Assembly (NCBI RefSeq): GCF_002917885.1
Contig: NZ_PQNY01000008.1
Span: forward strand, 62,001-126,000
DNA: 64,000 nt
Direction: 5' to 3'
Source: Flavobacterium croceum DSM 17960
GTDB lineage: Bacteria; Bacteroidota; Bacteroidia; Flavobacteriales; Flavobacteriaceae
A model generated the notes under the pieces. That model did no database searches. It was not told the DNA's origin and saw only the letters and a program-made list of their open reading frames with translations. This document shows positions 55,082 through 63,999 of this stretch, in pieces. Position numbers and translations under genes: made by a program. Each line of letters begins with the position of its first letter. The stretch's first letter is position 1.

Positions 55082-56698
55082 ATGGCAACAGTAATTACGA
55101 TGCCTCGTTTGAGCGATACCATGACAGAAGGAACCGTGGCAAACTGGCTTAAAAAAGTAGGCGACAAAATAAAAGAAGGTGATATTCTAGCAGAAATTGA
55201 AACAGATAAAGCCACTATGGAATTTGAATCTTTTAACGCTGGAACGCTGTTACACATAGGTATAGAAGCAGGACAAACAGCTCCTGTAGATGCTATGTTG
55301 GCCATAATTGGAAATGAAGGAGAAGATATTTCTGGATTACTTAATGGAACTCCAAAAAGTGCAGATACTTCAAACGAAGTAAAAGAAACCGTTACAGAAA
55401 CCAAACAAAGTAATAATGCTGTAGAAATACCTGCTGGTGTAAAAGTAATTACAATGCCTCGTTTAAGCGACACCATGACAACAGGTACTGTTGCAACATG
55501 GCTTAAAAAAGTAGGCGATACTGTAAAAGAAGGCGACATACTAGCTGAAATTGAAACCGATAAGGCTACAATGGAGTTTGAATCTTTTGATGCAGGAACA
55601 TTATTGTATATAGGTGTAAACGAAGGCGAATCGGCGCCTGTAGATAGTGTTTTGGCGATTATGGGTCCTGCAGGAACCGATGTTAGCCATATTGCTGCCA
55701 ATTACAAAGCGGGAGCTACCAAAGATGCTGAACCTGCTCAACAACAAGAAAAAACAGTAGAAACAAGCCCAACTTCATCTCAAAATACTACAACAAATAC
55801 CAACGCAAACGGTAGAATTTTTGCTTCGCCATTGGCTAAAAAAATAGCTACAGAAAAAGGTATAAATTTAGCACAAGTAAAAGGTACGGGAGAAAATGGT
55901 AGAATTACCAAAAGCGATGTAGAAAACTTTACTCCTACTGCATCTACTATTCAAACAGAAGTTTCGTCTGCAAATCAAGCTGTTGCCAATGTAAAACCTT
56001 TTGTACCTACAGGAGAAGTGTATCAAGAAGAAATTAAGAATTCTCAAATGCGCAAAACAATTGCCAAGAGACTTTCAGAATCTAAATTTACAGCACCTCA
56101 TTACTATTTAACAATAGAGTTAGATATGGATAATGCTATTGCTTCTCGTACTACCATAAACAGTTTACCTGAAACAAAAGTTTCTTTTAACGATATGGTT
56201 ATTAAAGCGTGTGCAATGGCTCTAAAAAAACATCCGCAAGTAAATTCGCAATGGAGAGATGATGCTATGATAATCAATCATCATGTTAATATAGGCGTTG
56301 CTGTAGCTGTAGAAGACGGACTTGTTGTTCCTGTGCTTAAATTTACAGACCAAATGTCTTTATCTCAAATAGGAGCCAATGTAAAAGACATGGCCGGAAG
56401 AGCAAAAGCAAAAAAAATACAACCATCAGAAATGGAAGGTAGCACTTTTACCATATCCAACCTAGGTATGTTTGGTATTCAATCGTTTACTTCGATAATA
56501 AACCAACCTAACTCTGCCATTTTATCGGTAGGAGCTATTGTAGAAAAACCTGTAGTAAAACAAGGTCAAATTGTTGTAGGTAATACCATGACAGTTACTC
56601 TAGCTTGCGACCATAGAACTGTAGATGGTGCTACTGGATCTCAGTTTTTACAAACTTTTAAAGCATTTATGGAAAATCCTGTAACAATGCTGGCGTAA
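55082..56698 (+). CDS. pdhC: Pyruvate dehydrogenase E2, dihydrolipoamide acetyltransferase
   Basis: The 538-residue core of the pyruvate dehydrogenase complex, transferring acetyl groups to coenzyme A. It contains two nearly identical lipoyl domains with lipoyl Lys43 and Lys161 (each in EIETDKATMEFES), an E3/E1-binding domain (about 244-283, ASPLAKKIATEKGINL), and the catalytic domain (from about 310) with DHRTVDG (510-516) holding the active-site His511. Translation follows pdhA with a 5-base gap. A strong terminator lies behind. Confidence 0.96.
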   Translation: MATVITMPRLSDTMTEGTVANWLKKVGDKIKEGDILAEIETDKATMEFESFNAGTLLHIGIEAGQTAPVDAMLAIIGNEGEDISGLLNGTPKSADTSNEVKETVTETKQSNNAVEIPAGVKVITMPRLSDTMTTGTVATWLKKVGDTVKEGDILAEIETDKATMEFESFDAGTLLYIGVNEGESAPVDSVLAIMGPAGTDVSHIAANYKAGATKDAEPAQQQEKTVETSPTSSQNTTTNTNANGRIFASPLAKKIATEKGINLAQVKGTGENGRITKSDVENFTPTASTIQTEVSSANQAVANVKPFVPTGEVYQEEIKNSQMRKTIAKRLSESKFTAPHYYLTIELDMDNAIASRTTINSLPETKVSFNDMVIKACAMALKKHPQVNSQWRDDAMIINHHVNIGVAVAVEDGLVVPVLKFTDQMSLSQIGANVKDMAGRAKAKKIQPSEMEGSTFTISNLGMFGIQSFTSIINQPNSAILSVGAIVEKPVVKQGQIVVGNTMTVTLACDHRTVDGATGSQFLQTFKAFMENPVTMLA

Positions 56699-56723
56699 TG
56701 CCTCATAAGTTTTATTTATAAAG

Positions 56724-56757
56724 AAAACGGTATCTAAATTTAGGTACCGTTTTTTTA
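56724..56757. terminator. Bidirectional terminator pdhC / xerD
   Basis: AAAACGGTA (56724-56732) pairs with TACCGTTTT (56745-56753); between them CTAAA/TTTAG continues the stem, and T residues follow. It touches the end of the convergent xerD gene. Confidence 0.85.
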
Positions 56758-57663
56758 TTTTCGAGGATGATAGGTATTCACAACTTGCGTAAGATGTTTT
56801 CTATCTAAATGTACATAGACTTCTGTAGTCGTTATCGATTCGTGCCCTAGCATGAGTTGGATAGCACGTAAATCGGCTCCATTTTCTAAGAGATGCGTAG
56901 CAAACGAATGCCTAAAAGTATGAGGGCTAATTGATTTTTGAAGATTAATTTGCTTTGCCAAATTTTTAATAATGGTAAAAACCATAGCTCTAGTAAGTTT
57001 TGCTCCTCGCCTATTTAAAAACAAAGTGTCTTCGTAGCCTTTTTTAATAACGCTATGCACTCGAATACCTTTATAAATAGTAATATATTTTTGAGTTGTT
57101 GGGCTTATCGGCACAAAGCGTTGTTTGTTACCTTTGCCTGTAACTTTTATAAATCCTTCATCAAAATATAAATCGGAAATTTTTAATTCTACTAGTTCCG
57201 ATACCCGCAAACCACAACCGTAAAGAGTTTCAAGCATGGCTCTGTTACGCTCGCCTTCGTCTTTACTTAAATCTATAGCTTGTATTATATTGTCTATTTC
57301 TTCTACCGAAAGTGTATCGGGTAATTTTCTACCTAATCTAGGGGTTTCTATTAATTCTAAAGGAAAATCTTTTCTGTAGTTTTCAAAAATTAAATAATGA
57401 AAAAAACTTTTTAATCCCGATATAATTCTGGCTTGAGACCTAGCATTTATTTGTCGAGATAGTGTATAAATAAACTGCTGTAGTGTTTCTTCAGAAATAG
57501 TTATGGGCGAATCTTGCAGTTGGTTATCGTTTAAAAAAGAAACCAATTTTTCTATATCCAAGGTATAATTATCAATAGTATTTTGAGATAACCCTCGTTC
57601 TATTTTTAAATAATATTGAAAACTTTTTAGGTAAGATTGCCATTTACTTGAAACCATATACAA
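56755..57663 (-). CDS. xerD: Site-specific tyrosine recombinase XerD
   Basis: A 302-residue tyrosine recombinase that resolves chromosome dimers at dif. The N-terminal SAM-like domain begins near YLKSFQYYLKIERGLSQNTI. The catalytic residues are all visible: Arg153 (GLRVSEL), Lys177 (TGKGNKQR), His248 and Arg251 (HTFRHSFATHLLENGA), His274 (GHESI) and Tyr283 (TTEVYVHLD). Length and context indicate housekeeping XerD rather than a phage integrase. The start abuts the stop of the upstream gene without a gap, so the two are cotranscribed. Confidence 0.93.
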   Translation of the reverse strand: MYMVSSKWQSYLKSFQYYLKIERGLSQNTIDNYTLDIEKLVSFLNDNQLQDSPITISEETLQQFIYTLSRQINARSQARIISGLKSFFHYLIFENYRKDFPLELIETPRLGRKLPDTLSVEEIDNIIQAIDLSKDEGERNRAMLETLYGCGLRVSELVELKISDLYFDEGFIKVTGKGNKQRFVPISPTTQKYITIYKGIRVHSVIKKGYEDTLFLNRRGAKLTRAMVFTIIKNLAKQINLQKSISPHTFRHSFATHLLENGADLRAIQLMLGHESITTTEVYVHLDRKHLTQVVNTYHPRK

Positions 57664-58920
57664 TTAGGTTTTTTGTTTTTTCTTTTTGGCGGCTGGAAAT
57701 AAAATATTATTTAAAATTAATCGATATCCAGGAGAGTTTGGATGCAAATCCAACACGGTAGGCTCATCACCTACTTTATGCTGATAGTCTTCGGGATCGT
57801 GACCGCCGTAAAAGGTAAAAAAACCTTTCCCCTTTTGTGCATGAATATATTTGGCTTCATCATTGAGTTCGCATTTTCCTAACACCAACACGTTAGACTT
57901 AATCAAATTACTATCAAAAGACGTTGTTTGCCCCATAAAACCTTTTACCAATTGAGTATGATTTTGGCAAAGCATAGTAGGTATTACGTCCCATTTTGCC
58001 GAATATTCCATGAGGGTAAAATAATCTTTTTCAAAAAGTATACGGCGCTTTTCCGTCATATCTATATCTGAAAATTCGTAACGCTCTGGTCTTCTTTCTA
58101 GCGTAAAATCTTTAAAAGCAAATGTTTTTATATAATCTATTTGCGATTGATAATTGGGTGAACTTTCATCACCATCAAACATCGCTTCACAAATATCTAC
58201 GCCTTCTGCCGAAAGAGCTATATCAAAACTATCTGTGGCGCTACACATGGCAAACATAAATCCGCCTCCTATAACAAAATCACGTATTTTTTTGGCTACG
58301 TCTAGTTTTTCTACCGATACTTTTGAATACCCCAAACTTTTAGCTAGATCTTCTGCCTCTTTTTTCTCTTCTATATACCATGGAGCATTGCGGTAAGCGC
58401 CATAAAACTTACCATATTGCCCCGTAAAATCTTCATGATGTAGGTGTAGCCAATCGTAAAGAATTAACTGGTCGGCTAATACTTCTTTGTCGTAGATTTC
58501 TTTATAAGGAATTTCTGCGTATTTCAAAACCATAGTTACTGCATCGTCCCATGGTTGTTTTCCGGGTGGTGTATATACGGCTATTTTGGGTGCTTTTTCG
58601 AGCACTACGGTTTCCATGTTTTGAGACGGACTTGATATATCTTCTAATATACTATTGGCATCTGCATCGGATAATAGTTCAAAACTTACGCCTCGTATTT
58701 GACATTCTTTACGAATTTCGGCAACATCGGGCAGTAGAAATGAACCGCCTCTATAATTGAGTAACCAACTTGCTTTATATTGCTTATCTAAAGCCCAATA
58801 GGTTATTCCATAGGCTTTTAAGTGATTTTTTTGAGTGGTTTCGTCCATAGGAAGCAATATAAAATTGGCTTTTACTGTAATGGTTACCAATAAAGCTAGT
58901 ATAGATATAAGTCTGGACAT
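57664..58920 (-). CDS. Secreted amidotransferase-like protein of unknown function
   Basis: A 418-residue protein with a signal peptide (about 1-18, ending VKAN). The segment GGGFMFAMCSATDSFDIAL near residues 217-235 resembles the nucleophile elbow of class I amidotransferase-like folds, with a Cys at the turn; a later HDPEDYQHKVGDEPTVLDLH is also conserved-looking. From memory, relatives are often labelled asparagine synthetase B, but there is no ATP-pyrophosphatase domain and no N-terminal Cys nucleophile, so that name is not supported. It precedes xerD with no gap. The tail is Lys-rich. Confidence 0.7.
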   Translation of the reverse strand: MSRLISILALLVTITVKANFILLPMDETTQKNHLKAYGITYWALDKQYKASWLLNYRGGSFLLPDVAEIRKECQIRGVSFELLSDADANSILEDISSPSQNMETVVLEKAPKIAVYTPPGKQPWDDAVTMVLKYAEIPYKEIYDKEVLADQLILYDWLHLHHEDFTGQYGKFYGAYRNAPWYIEEKKEAEDLAKSLGYSKVSVEKLDVAKKIRDFVIGGGFMFAMCSATDSFDIALSAEGVDICEAMFDGDESSPNYQSQIDYIKTFAFKDFTLERRPERYEFSDIDMTEKRRILFEKDYFTLMEYSAKWDVIPTMLCQNHTQLVKGFMGQTTSFDSNLIKSNVLVLGKCELNDEAKYIHAQKGKGFFTFYGGHDPEDYQHKVGDEPTVLDLHPNSPGYRLILNNILFPAAKKKKQKT

Positions 58921-59213
58921 TTTGCTATTTTTATTTCAAAGATAACAAGTAATTATTATAAATAAATCTTAAAACTAATTTCTATTGAGATAATTTTGCA
59001 ACTATTTTTGTTGTATAAAGAAAGATATTTTTTAGACTAAAGCCTTTTAATTGAAATTGTAAAAAACATAAATTTAAAACTTAAAAATTCAATGTCGTAA
59101 TCGTAAGGTTTTGAAACTATAAAAACCCTACTCGTTATGTTCTCTCCAAAGTAAATGAAGTTTTAATAAGAACTGTATTATTAATAAATGAAACGAAATT
59201 GTAATTTAATCTT
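58921..59213. other. Gene-free stretch with an imperfect inverted repeat
   Basis: Between two minus-strand genes, A/T-rich. The only structure seen is an imperfect inverted repeat at 59096-59139 (GGTTTT, 59107-59112, with AAAACC, 59122-59127, extended outward by CGTAA/TTATG-like sequence). It could end transcription from the XRE gene; there is no clear T run. Confidence 0.35.
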
Positions 59214-59444
59214 TTATTTTTCAAAATCAAATAGTTCTTTGGGTTCAATATTTAAAGCTTTTGCCAATTTAAAAACCGCATCTATTGATGTATTAATTTG
59301 ACCTAATTCTATTCTGCTAATTTGAGAATATTCAAATGATGTAAGACTAGCAAGCAATTCCATAGAAATACCTTTTGAAACTCTAATTTGTCTCAATTTT
59401 TTCCCAAATTTTTTTATGGATAGTACATCTACTTCTTTACGCAC
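59214..59444 (-). CDS. XRE family helix-turn-helix regulator
   Basis: A 76-residue single-domain protein. The Cro/C1-type HTH runs from FGKKLRQIRVSKGISMELLA through FEYSQISRIELGQINTSIDA to LAKALNIEPKELFDF. No effector domain. Its upstream region is shared with the divergent T9SS protein gene and contains a long palindrome at 59475-59499, a plausible operator. Target genes unknown. It need not be part of a mobile element, as no other such genes are nearby. Confidence 0.88.
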   Translation of the reverse strand: MRKEVDVLSIKKFGKKLRQIRVSKGISMELLASLTSFEYSQISRIELGQINTSIDAVFKLAKALNIEPKELFDFEK

Positions 59445-59474
59445 ATTACAAATAAAGAAGTAATTGTTTGAAAT

Positions 59475-59499
59475 AATTATAGCATTATATGCTATAATT
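59475..59499. promoter_or_regulatory. Palindromic operator candidate between XRE and T9SS genes
   Basis: AATTATAGCAT (59475-59485) and ATGCTATAATT (59489-59499) are perfect 11-base arms around three bases. The position in the 93-base divergent gap suits binding by the XRE dimer. Confidence 0.6.
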
Positions 59500-59537
59500 T
59501 AGATTAAATTTCATATTTTAGCTAAAACTTTATTTTT

Positions 59538-60809
59538 ATGAAAAAAACAAAACAAATCAGATTTTTACTACTTTTGTTACTAATGATTGGTAGTATTTCT
59601 TTCGCACAGCGTAATAATGTATTGATAAATCAAAATCAAGAAATTGATGCTGGTTTTATTAAATACAAACAAGGGCCAACGGGTGAGTACAATTATAATA
59701 CTTCATTAGTACAATCTGTTGATAATGTACAATGTACTGTTAATGGAATAGTAATAACTACTACAGGTAGTACGCCTTCTTATTATTCTCCTCCAAGTTA
59801 TAATAATAATGAATTATGCAACGACATTGTTAACCCAGCTTCCAATACTCCTGTGATTTGGACTAGTCCAAGTACAAATGGTTATATAACCTATACTTTT
59901 AGTGAACCAATTACTAGTGTAAGAATTTCATATTCGGCAGTAAATTCAGATGATGTTGCAACAATGAGTATTAATGCTCCTGGTATGCAATTGTCTAATC
60001 CTTGTGGTTTAAGCATATCTGGCAATGTTATTTCTTGCACATTTCCTGCTCCCCCAACTTCTAATACATTTTCTTCGGGAAATGTAGCGCTAACTGTTTC
60101 TTCATGTACTCCTTTTACACAAGTTACATTGCAAAATACAGGAGGAAAAAGCGGCTGGGTTTCTGGAAACCCATGCAATTTTATTATAGAAAATATGTTG
60201 AATGCTATACCAAAAGTGCAGTTTTTTTATTGTGGAAGCACACCTCAAAGTTCACTTTCGACAAGTAGTTTGTTTGAATGTGCTACAACAACCAATGGTT
60301 GTTCTGTAAACGGAGGCAATGCAACCATTACCCCTGTGGTTCCTACACCTCCTTTCGACCCAAACATGGCTGTTAATATACTCCCTATTCAACCAATACC
60401 ATCGTATATAATAATAAACGGTGATGGAACTATAACTATTGGAGGGGATGCTCCACCAAGCTTTAGTGATGAATTTTTTGTTCAAATATGTTCAGGAGGT
60501 TCTTGTACAATACCCATAAGATGTAATGTAATAAAAGATGCTAACTGTAATGGAAAAATGGGTAGTGCTGTAAACTTAAATATTAGTCCAAACCCTTCTA
60601 AAGAGGGTACGTTTAATATATTGTTTGGCAAAGCAATTGAAAACGGTTTTATAGAAGTTTATAGTTTGTATGGTGAAAAAGTATTTGCCGAAACCCTTAC
60701 AAACCAAACCGAAACGATACTAAAGCTCAATCAATTAAACAAAGGAACCTATTTATTGAAAGTTTTTGATGGCAAAGAAACTATAACTAAAACAATTGTT
60801 AAAGAATAA
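59538..60809 (+). CDS. Secreted protein with type A T9SS sorting domain
   Basis: A 423-residue protein with a signal peptide (1-24, ending SFAQ), a beta-rich, Ser/Thr/Asn-rich middle part with scattered Cys pairs (for example CSVNGGNATITPVVPTPPFD), and a type A C-terminal sorting domain of about 75 residues (LNISPNPSKEGTFNILF, ENGFIEVYSLYGEKVF, LNKGTYLLKVFDGKETITKT). The middle part matches no family I know. Expected T9SS export and cleavage by PorU. Divergent from the XRE regulator. Confidence 0.85.
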   Translation: MKKTKQIRFLLLLLLMIGSISFAQRNNVLINQNQEIDAGFIKYKQGPTGEYNYNTSLVQSVDNVQCTVNGIVITTTGSTPSYYSPPSYNNNELCNDIVNPASNTPVIWTSPSTNGYITYTFSEPITSVRISYSAVNSDDVATMSINAPGMQLSNPCGLSISGNVISCTFPAPPTSNTFSSGNVALTVSSCTPFTQVTLQNTGGKSGWVSGNPCNFIIENMLNAIPKVQFFYCGSTPQSSLSTSSLFECATTTNGCSVNGGNATITPVVPTPPFDPNMAVNILPIQPIPSYIIINGDGTITIGGDAPPSFSDEFFVQICSGGSCTIPIRCNVIKDANCNGKMGSAVNLNISPNPSKEGTFNILFGKAIENGFIEVYSLYGEKVFAETLTNQTETILKLNQLNKGTYLLKVFDGKETITKTIVKE

Positions 60810-60821
60810 TTGTTGCCAAAC

Positions 60822-60856
60822 ACCTCTTGCTTTCAATTGAAAGCAAGAGGTTTATA
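60822..60856 (+). terminator. Perfect 30-base palindrome, likely terminator
   Basis: ACCTCTTGCTTTCAA (60822-60836) is followed directly by its exact reverse complement (60837-60851). It lies between two T9SS genes; the flanking T run is short, so termination may be partial. Confidence 0.6.
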
Positions 60857-60872
60857 TTAAATTTTTGAAAGT

Positions 60873-61835
60873 ATGAAAAAATTAAGTACACTTTTAATAT
60901 TTCTATTTACTACTATTAATTTACATTCGCAAACAATCAATATCCCCGATGTGAATTTTAAAAATAGACTATTGGCTGCCAATTCAGTTGTTTCGATAGC
61001 TAGAAATTGTAACGATATAAACATTGTTGTAGATACCAATAATAATGGTGAAATAGAACAAAATGAAGCTTTGGAAGTGTGTTATTTATTTTTACATAAT
61101 GCCCTTAATAGTCCTTCAACTCAAATAAGTTCTCTAGAAGGTATTAATTATTTTACCAATTTAAAATGGTTAGCAATAAACAACAACAATATTAGTACCT
61201 TAAATATTAGTCAATTAACAAATTTATGGAATTTTGGATGTACAAATAACCCTATAACTACAATTGATTTTAGTGGTTTGACAAGCTTAAAAAGAGTTAA
61301 TGTCAGTAATTGTTTGTTTTCTACATTAGATTTTTCTGGTAATCCTTTATTTAATGAATTGCAATGTTCAAATAATCCAAATTTAACTACTTTAAAAATA
61401 AATAATAATTACATGCAATCTTTTGTACCAACTTATTCATGGGAACCAATAAATTGGTCAAACATTCCAAACCTAACCACCATTTGCGCTGATAGTTTTG
61501 AAGTTACAGCATTGCAAAATTTTTTAACTTCTTGCGCTATTACACAACCCATTACTATTAGTACCAATTGTGCTTTAGAAAATTCTGAATTTAATACTAC
61601 TTCTTTTTCTGTTTACCCTAACCCTAGCAAGGGTGTTTTTACAGTAGAATGTGAACACAATATTCAAAATGGCGTAGTTGAAATCTATACTCTGCTAGGG
61701 CAAAAAGTATTTTATGAACATATAGTAGATACTCACAACAAAATTATTTCTATACAGAATATTTCAAAAGGAACTTATATTCTTAAAGTTGTTGATAACA
61801 ATACAACAGCTTATAAAAAATTGATAATAGATTGA
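60873..61835 (+). CDS. Leucine-rich-repeat-like protein with type A T9SS sorting domain
   Basis: A 320-residue secreted protein. A signal peptide (1-20, ending LHSQ) precedes INIPDVNFKNRLL, an EF-hand-like VVDTNNNGEIEQNEAL, and about six leucine-rich repeat turns of the bacterial LNISQLTNLWNFGCTNN type (about 75-215). The last 75 residues are a type A sorting domain (FSVYPNPSKGVFTVEC to GTYILKVVDNNTTAYKKLII). Likely a surface or released binding protein. It lies 63 bases behind the previous T9SS gene with a palindrome between. Confidence 0.87.
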   Translation: MKKLSTLLIFLFTTINLHSQTINIPDVNFKNRLLAANSVVSIARNCNDINIVVDTNNNGEIEQNEALEVCYLFLHNALNSPSTQISSLEGINYFTNLKWLAINNNNISTLNISQLTNLWNFGCTNNPITTIDFSGLTSLKRVNVSNCLFSTLDFSGNPLFNELQCSNNPNLTTLKINNNYMQSFVPTYSWEPINWSNIPNLTTICADSFEVTALQNFLTSCAITQPITISTNCALENSEFNTTSFSVYPNPSKGVFTVECEHNIQNGVVEIYTLLGQKVFYEHIVDTHNKIISIQNISKGTYILKVVDNNTTAYKKLIID

Positions 61836-61871
61836 TATTTAAAAAACTTTCAGACATTCAAGACCTGTACA

Positions 61872-61958
61872 ATCTAACCCCGATAGAAGCGGTATCTTTT
61901 TTGTAGTTTTTTTTTTAAACTACAAAAAAATAAAGCGAATAGCGGGAATAGGGTTTAC
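61872..61958. repeat. Palindromic dispersed-repeat-like element
   Basis: TAACCCCGATAGAAGCGG (from 61875) leads into a hairpin (TTTTTTGTAGTTT with AAACTACAAAAAA, 61897-61929), then AAAGCGAATAGCGGGAATAG and GGGTTT. The outer AACCC/GGGTT also pair. From memory this CCCGATAG...AGCGGGA layout recurs between genes in flavobacterial genomes; one copy is seen here. Confidence 0.45.
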
Positions 61959-61988
61959 AAATATGCCTATTGATTTGTTTCTGATGAA

Positions 61989-63536
61989 TTAAAACGGAAC
62001 TTCGTCTTTATCATGAAATGGATTGGGTGAATTATCATCATCAAACGCTTGATTTGGCGAGGCTTTAAATTGGCTTGGAAAAACATCGTCAGAATTCATT
62101 TTTGATGGCAAATCGTCGAAAGAGCTTCCGTATTCTTCGAGATTGTCAAATTTTCCGAGCGAACCTATAAATTTAAGTCGAATATTTTCTAGCGAACCGT
62201 TACGATGTTTGGCAATAATGAACTCTGCTTGCCCTTGTGTTGGCGTTTGTTCGTCATCATCCCATTCGTCTATTTTGTAGTATTCGGGTCTATAAATAAA
62301 AGAAACGATATCGGCATCTTGCTCTATAGCTCCCGATTCACGCAAATCGGACAGTAAAGGTCTTTTACTAGAACCACGTGTTTCTACAGCACGAGATAAT
62401 TGGGAAAGTGCAATAACGGGTACATCGAGTTCTTTTGCTAAGGCTTTTAGGTTTCTAGAAATTGTTGAAATTTCTTGTTCTCTATTTCCGCCTCCTTTTC
62501 CGTTTCCGCCGGCAGTCATAAGCTGTAAATAATCGATTACAATAAGTCTGATACCATATTGCGAGGCCAATCTTCGTGCTTTTGCGCGCAAGTCGAATAT
62601 GGATAACGAAGGGGTATCGTCTATATACAAAGGGGCTTTTTCTAAATCGCGTACTTTTACTGATAATTGCTCCCATTCGTGTTTTTCGAGTTTTCCTGTA
62701 CGCAATTTCTCAGAAGACAATCCTGTTTCTGATGATATTAAACGCGTAATTAACTGTACAGAAGACATCTCTAACGAAAATAAGGCTACGGGATGACCAA
62801 AATCGATAGCTATATTTCGAGCCATAGAGAGTACAAAAGCCGTTTTACCCATACCAGGTCGAGCTGCAATAATAATCAAATCGGAAGGTTGCCAACCCGA
62901 AGTAACCTTGTCTAGTTTTTCAAAACCTGTTGCCACTCCGCTTAAGCCTTCTTTGTTGGCTATTTCTTCGATACGTTTTTTAGCTTGTATAACCAAGCTT
63001 TGTGCTGTTTCGGAACTTCTTTTAATGTTTCCTTGTGTAACTTCGTACAATTTAGACTCGGCTTTGTCTAATAATTCGAAAACATCGGTAGTTTCGTCAT
63101 AAGAATCTTCAATAATTTCGCTGGAAATTTTTATCAAACTTCGTTGAATGTATTTTTGAAGAATAATTCTAGAATGAAATTCTATATGTGCCGATGATGA
63201 TATTTTTTGGGTAAGCTGAATGAGGTAAAAATCGCCTCCTGCTAGTTCTAGCTTTCCGTTCTTTTTTAACTGCGCTGAAACTGTAAGTAAATCTATAGGT
63301 TGAGAATCGGTAAAAAGTTGAAAAATAGCTTCAAAAATATATTTGTGTGCTTCTTTATAAAATGCGTCAGACTGAAGAATATCTATTACCTCATCTACCC
63401 CTTTTTTATCAATCATCATAGCGCCCAACACGGCTTCTTCTAAATCGAGAGCTTGTGGAGGAAGTTTTCCTTTTTCTAGGTTTATTATCGTAGTTTTATC
63501 TACTCGTATTGGGTTTATATTTTTAAGGTTTTCCAT
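61989..63536 (-). CDS. dnaB: Replicative DNA helicase DnaB
   Basis: The hexameric helicase that opens the replication fork. In the 515-residue protein the N-terminal domain begins LPPQALDLEEAVLGAMM, the linker follows, and the RecA-like motor carries Walker A ARPGMGKT (225-232), the H1a Glu in FSLEMS, Walker B LIVIDYLQLM and the arginine-finger region KHRNGSLENIRLKF. The C-terminal tail is acidic and Phe/Pro-rich and ends DKDEVPF. The gene stands alone and is preceded by a 145-base gap to accA. No intein is present. Confidence 0.97.
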   Translation of the reverse strand: MENLKNINPIRVDKTTIINLEKGKLPPQALDLEEAVLGAMMIDKKGVDEVIDILQSDAFYKEAHKYIFEAIFQLFTDSQPIDLLTVSAQLKKNGKLELAGGDFYLIQLTQKISSSAHIEFHSRIILQKYIQRSLIKISSEIIEDSYDETTDVFELLDKAESKLYEVTQGNIKRSSETAQSLVIQAKKRIEEIANKEGLSGVATGFEKLDKVTSGWQPSDLIIIAARPGMGKTAFVLSMARNIAIDFGHPVALFSLEMSSVQLITRLISSETGLSSEKLRTGKLEKHEWEQLSVKVRDLEKAPLYIDDTPSLSIFDLRAKARRLASQYGIRLIVIDYLQLMTAGGNGKGGGNREQEISTISRNLKALAKELDVPVIALSQLSRAVETRGSSKRPLLSDLRESGAIEQDADIVSFIYRPEYYKIDEWDDDEQTPTQGQAEFIIAKHRNGSLENIRLKFIGSLGKFDNLEEYGSSFDDLPSKMNSDDVFPSQFKASPNQAFDDDNSPNPFHDKDEVPF

Positions 63537-63624
63537 AGCACGAAAATACTAAAATAACACAAGTTGCTTAGGATAAGTTATCCTTACAAGCTGTTGATAA
63601 ATTGAGTTTGTATGTTAATAAGTC

Positions 63625-63660
63625 AAAAAAAAACCGAAACTATCGAGCTTCGGATTTTTT
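63625..63660 (-). terminator. accA terminator
   Basis: CCGAA (63634-63638) and TTCGG (63649-63653) with A/T-rich extensions form a hairpin which, on the minus strand, is followed by a T run, about 20 bases after the accA stop. Confidence 0.7.
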
Positions 63661-63681
63661 AGTTGATTGAATTTAGCGGTG

Positions 63682-63999
63682 TTAATCTTTAAATTCACCC
63701 ATTTTACTGTATTTATCCATTCGTTTGCTTACTAATTCTTGTGGTGATAAATTTTTCAATTCGTTGTAAGCTTTGGTAATATATTCTTCTACGGTTTTAA
63801 AAGTAGTTGCTTTATCGTAGTGTGCTCCACCTAATGGTTCTGGTATAACATCGTCTACCAATTTTTGTTTTTTCATGTCGGTAGAAGTAAGTTTTAGAGC
63901 TTCGGCAGCTTGCTCTTTGTGTTCCCAAGATTTCCATAAAATAGAAGAACAAGATTCGGGAGAAATTACCGAGTACCATGTGTTTTCGAGCATAAATAC
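63682..63999 (-). CDS. accA: Acetyl-CoA carboxylase carboxyltransferase alpha subunit (5' end outside window)
   Basis: The C-terminal 105 residues of AccA, which with AccD transfers the carboxyl group from biotin to acetyl-CoA to give malonyl-CoA for fatty acid synthesis. [17 protein letters not shown] is the family's active-site region, and [15 protein letters not shown] is its other hallmark. The frame runs off the window end, so the start is not visible; the Met at 63993 is internal. A terminator follows the stop. Confidence 0.93.
   Translation of the reverse strand, partial: VFMLENTWYSVISPESCSSILWKSWEHKEQAAEALKLTSTDMKKQKLVDDVIPEPLGGAHYDKATTFKTVEEYITKAYNELKNLSPQELVSKRMDKYSKMGEFKD

Noticed and set aside
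55018..55701. 227-codon open frame antisense to the start of pdhC
   Set aside because: It lies opposite the duplicated lipoyl domains, has a low-complexity Ser/Val-rich translation with internal duplication mirroring the sense strand, and no promoter box. It is a shadow of pdhC.
56755..57663. Phage or island integrase
   Set aside because: Size, motif set and housekeeping neighbours match XerD, and no island genes or attachment repeats were seen.
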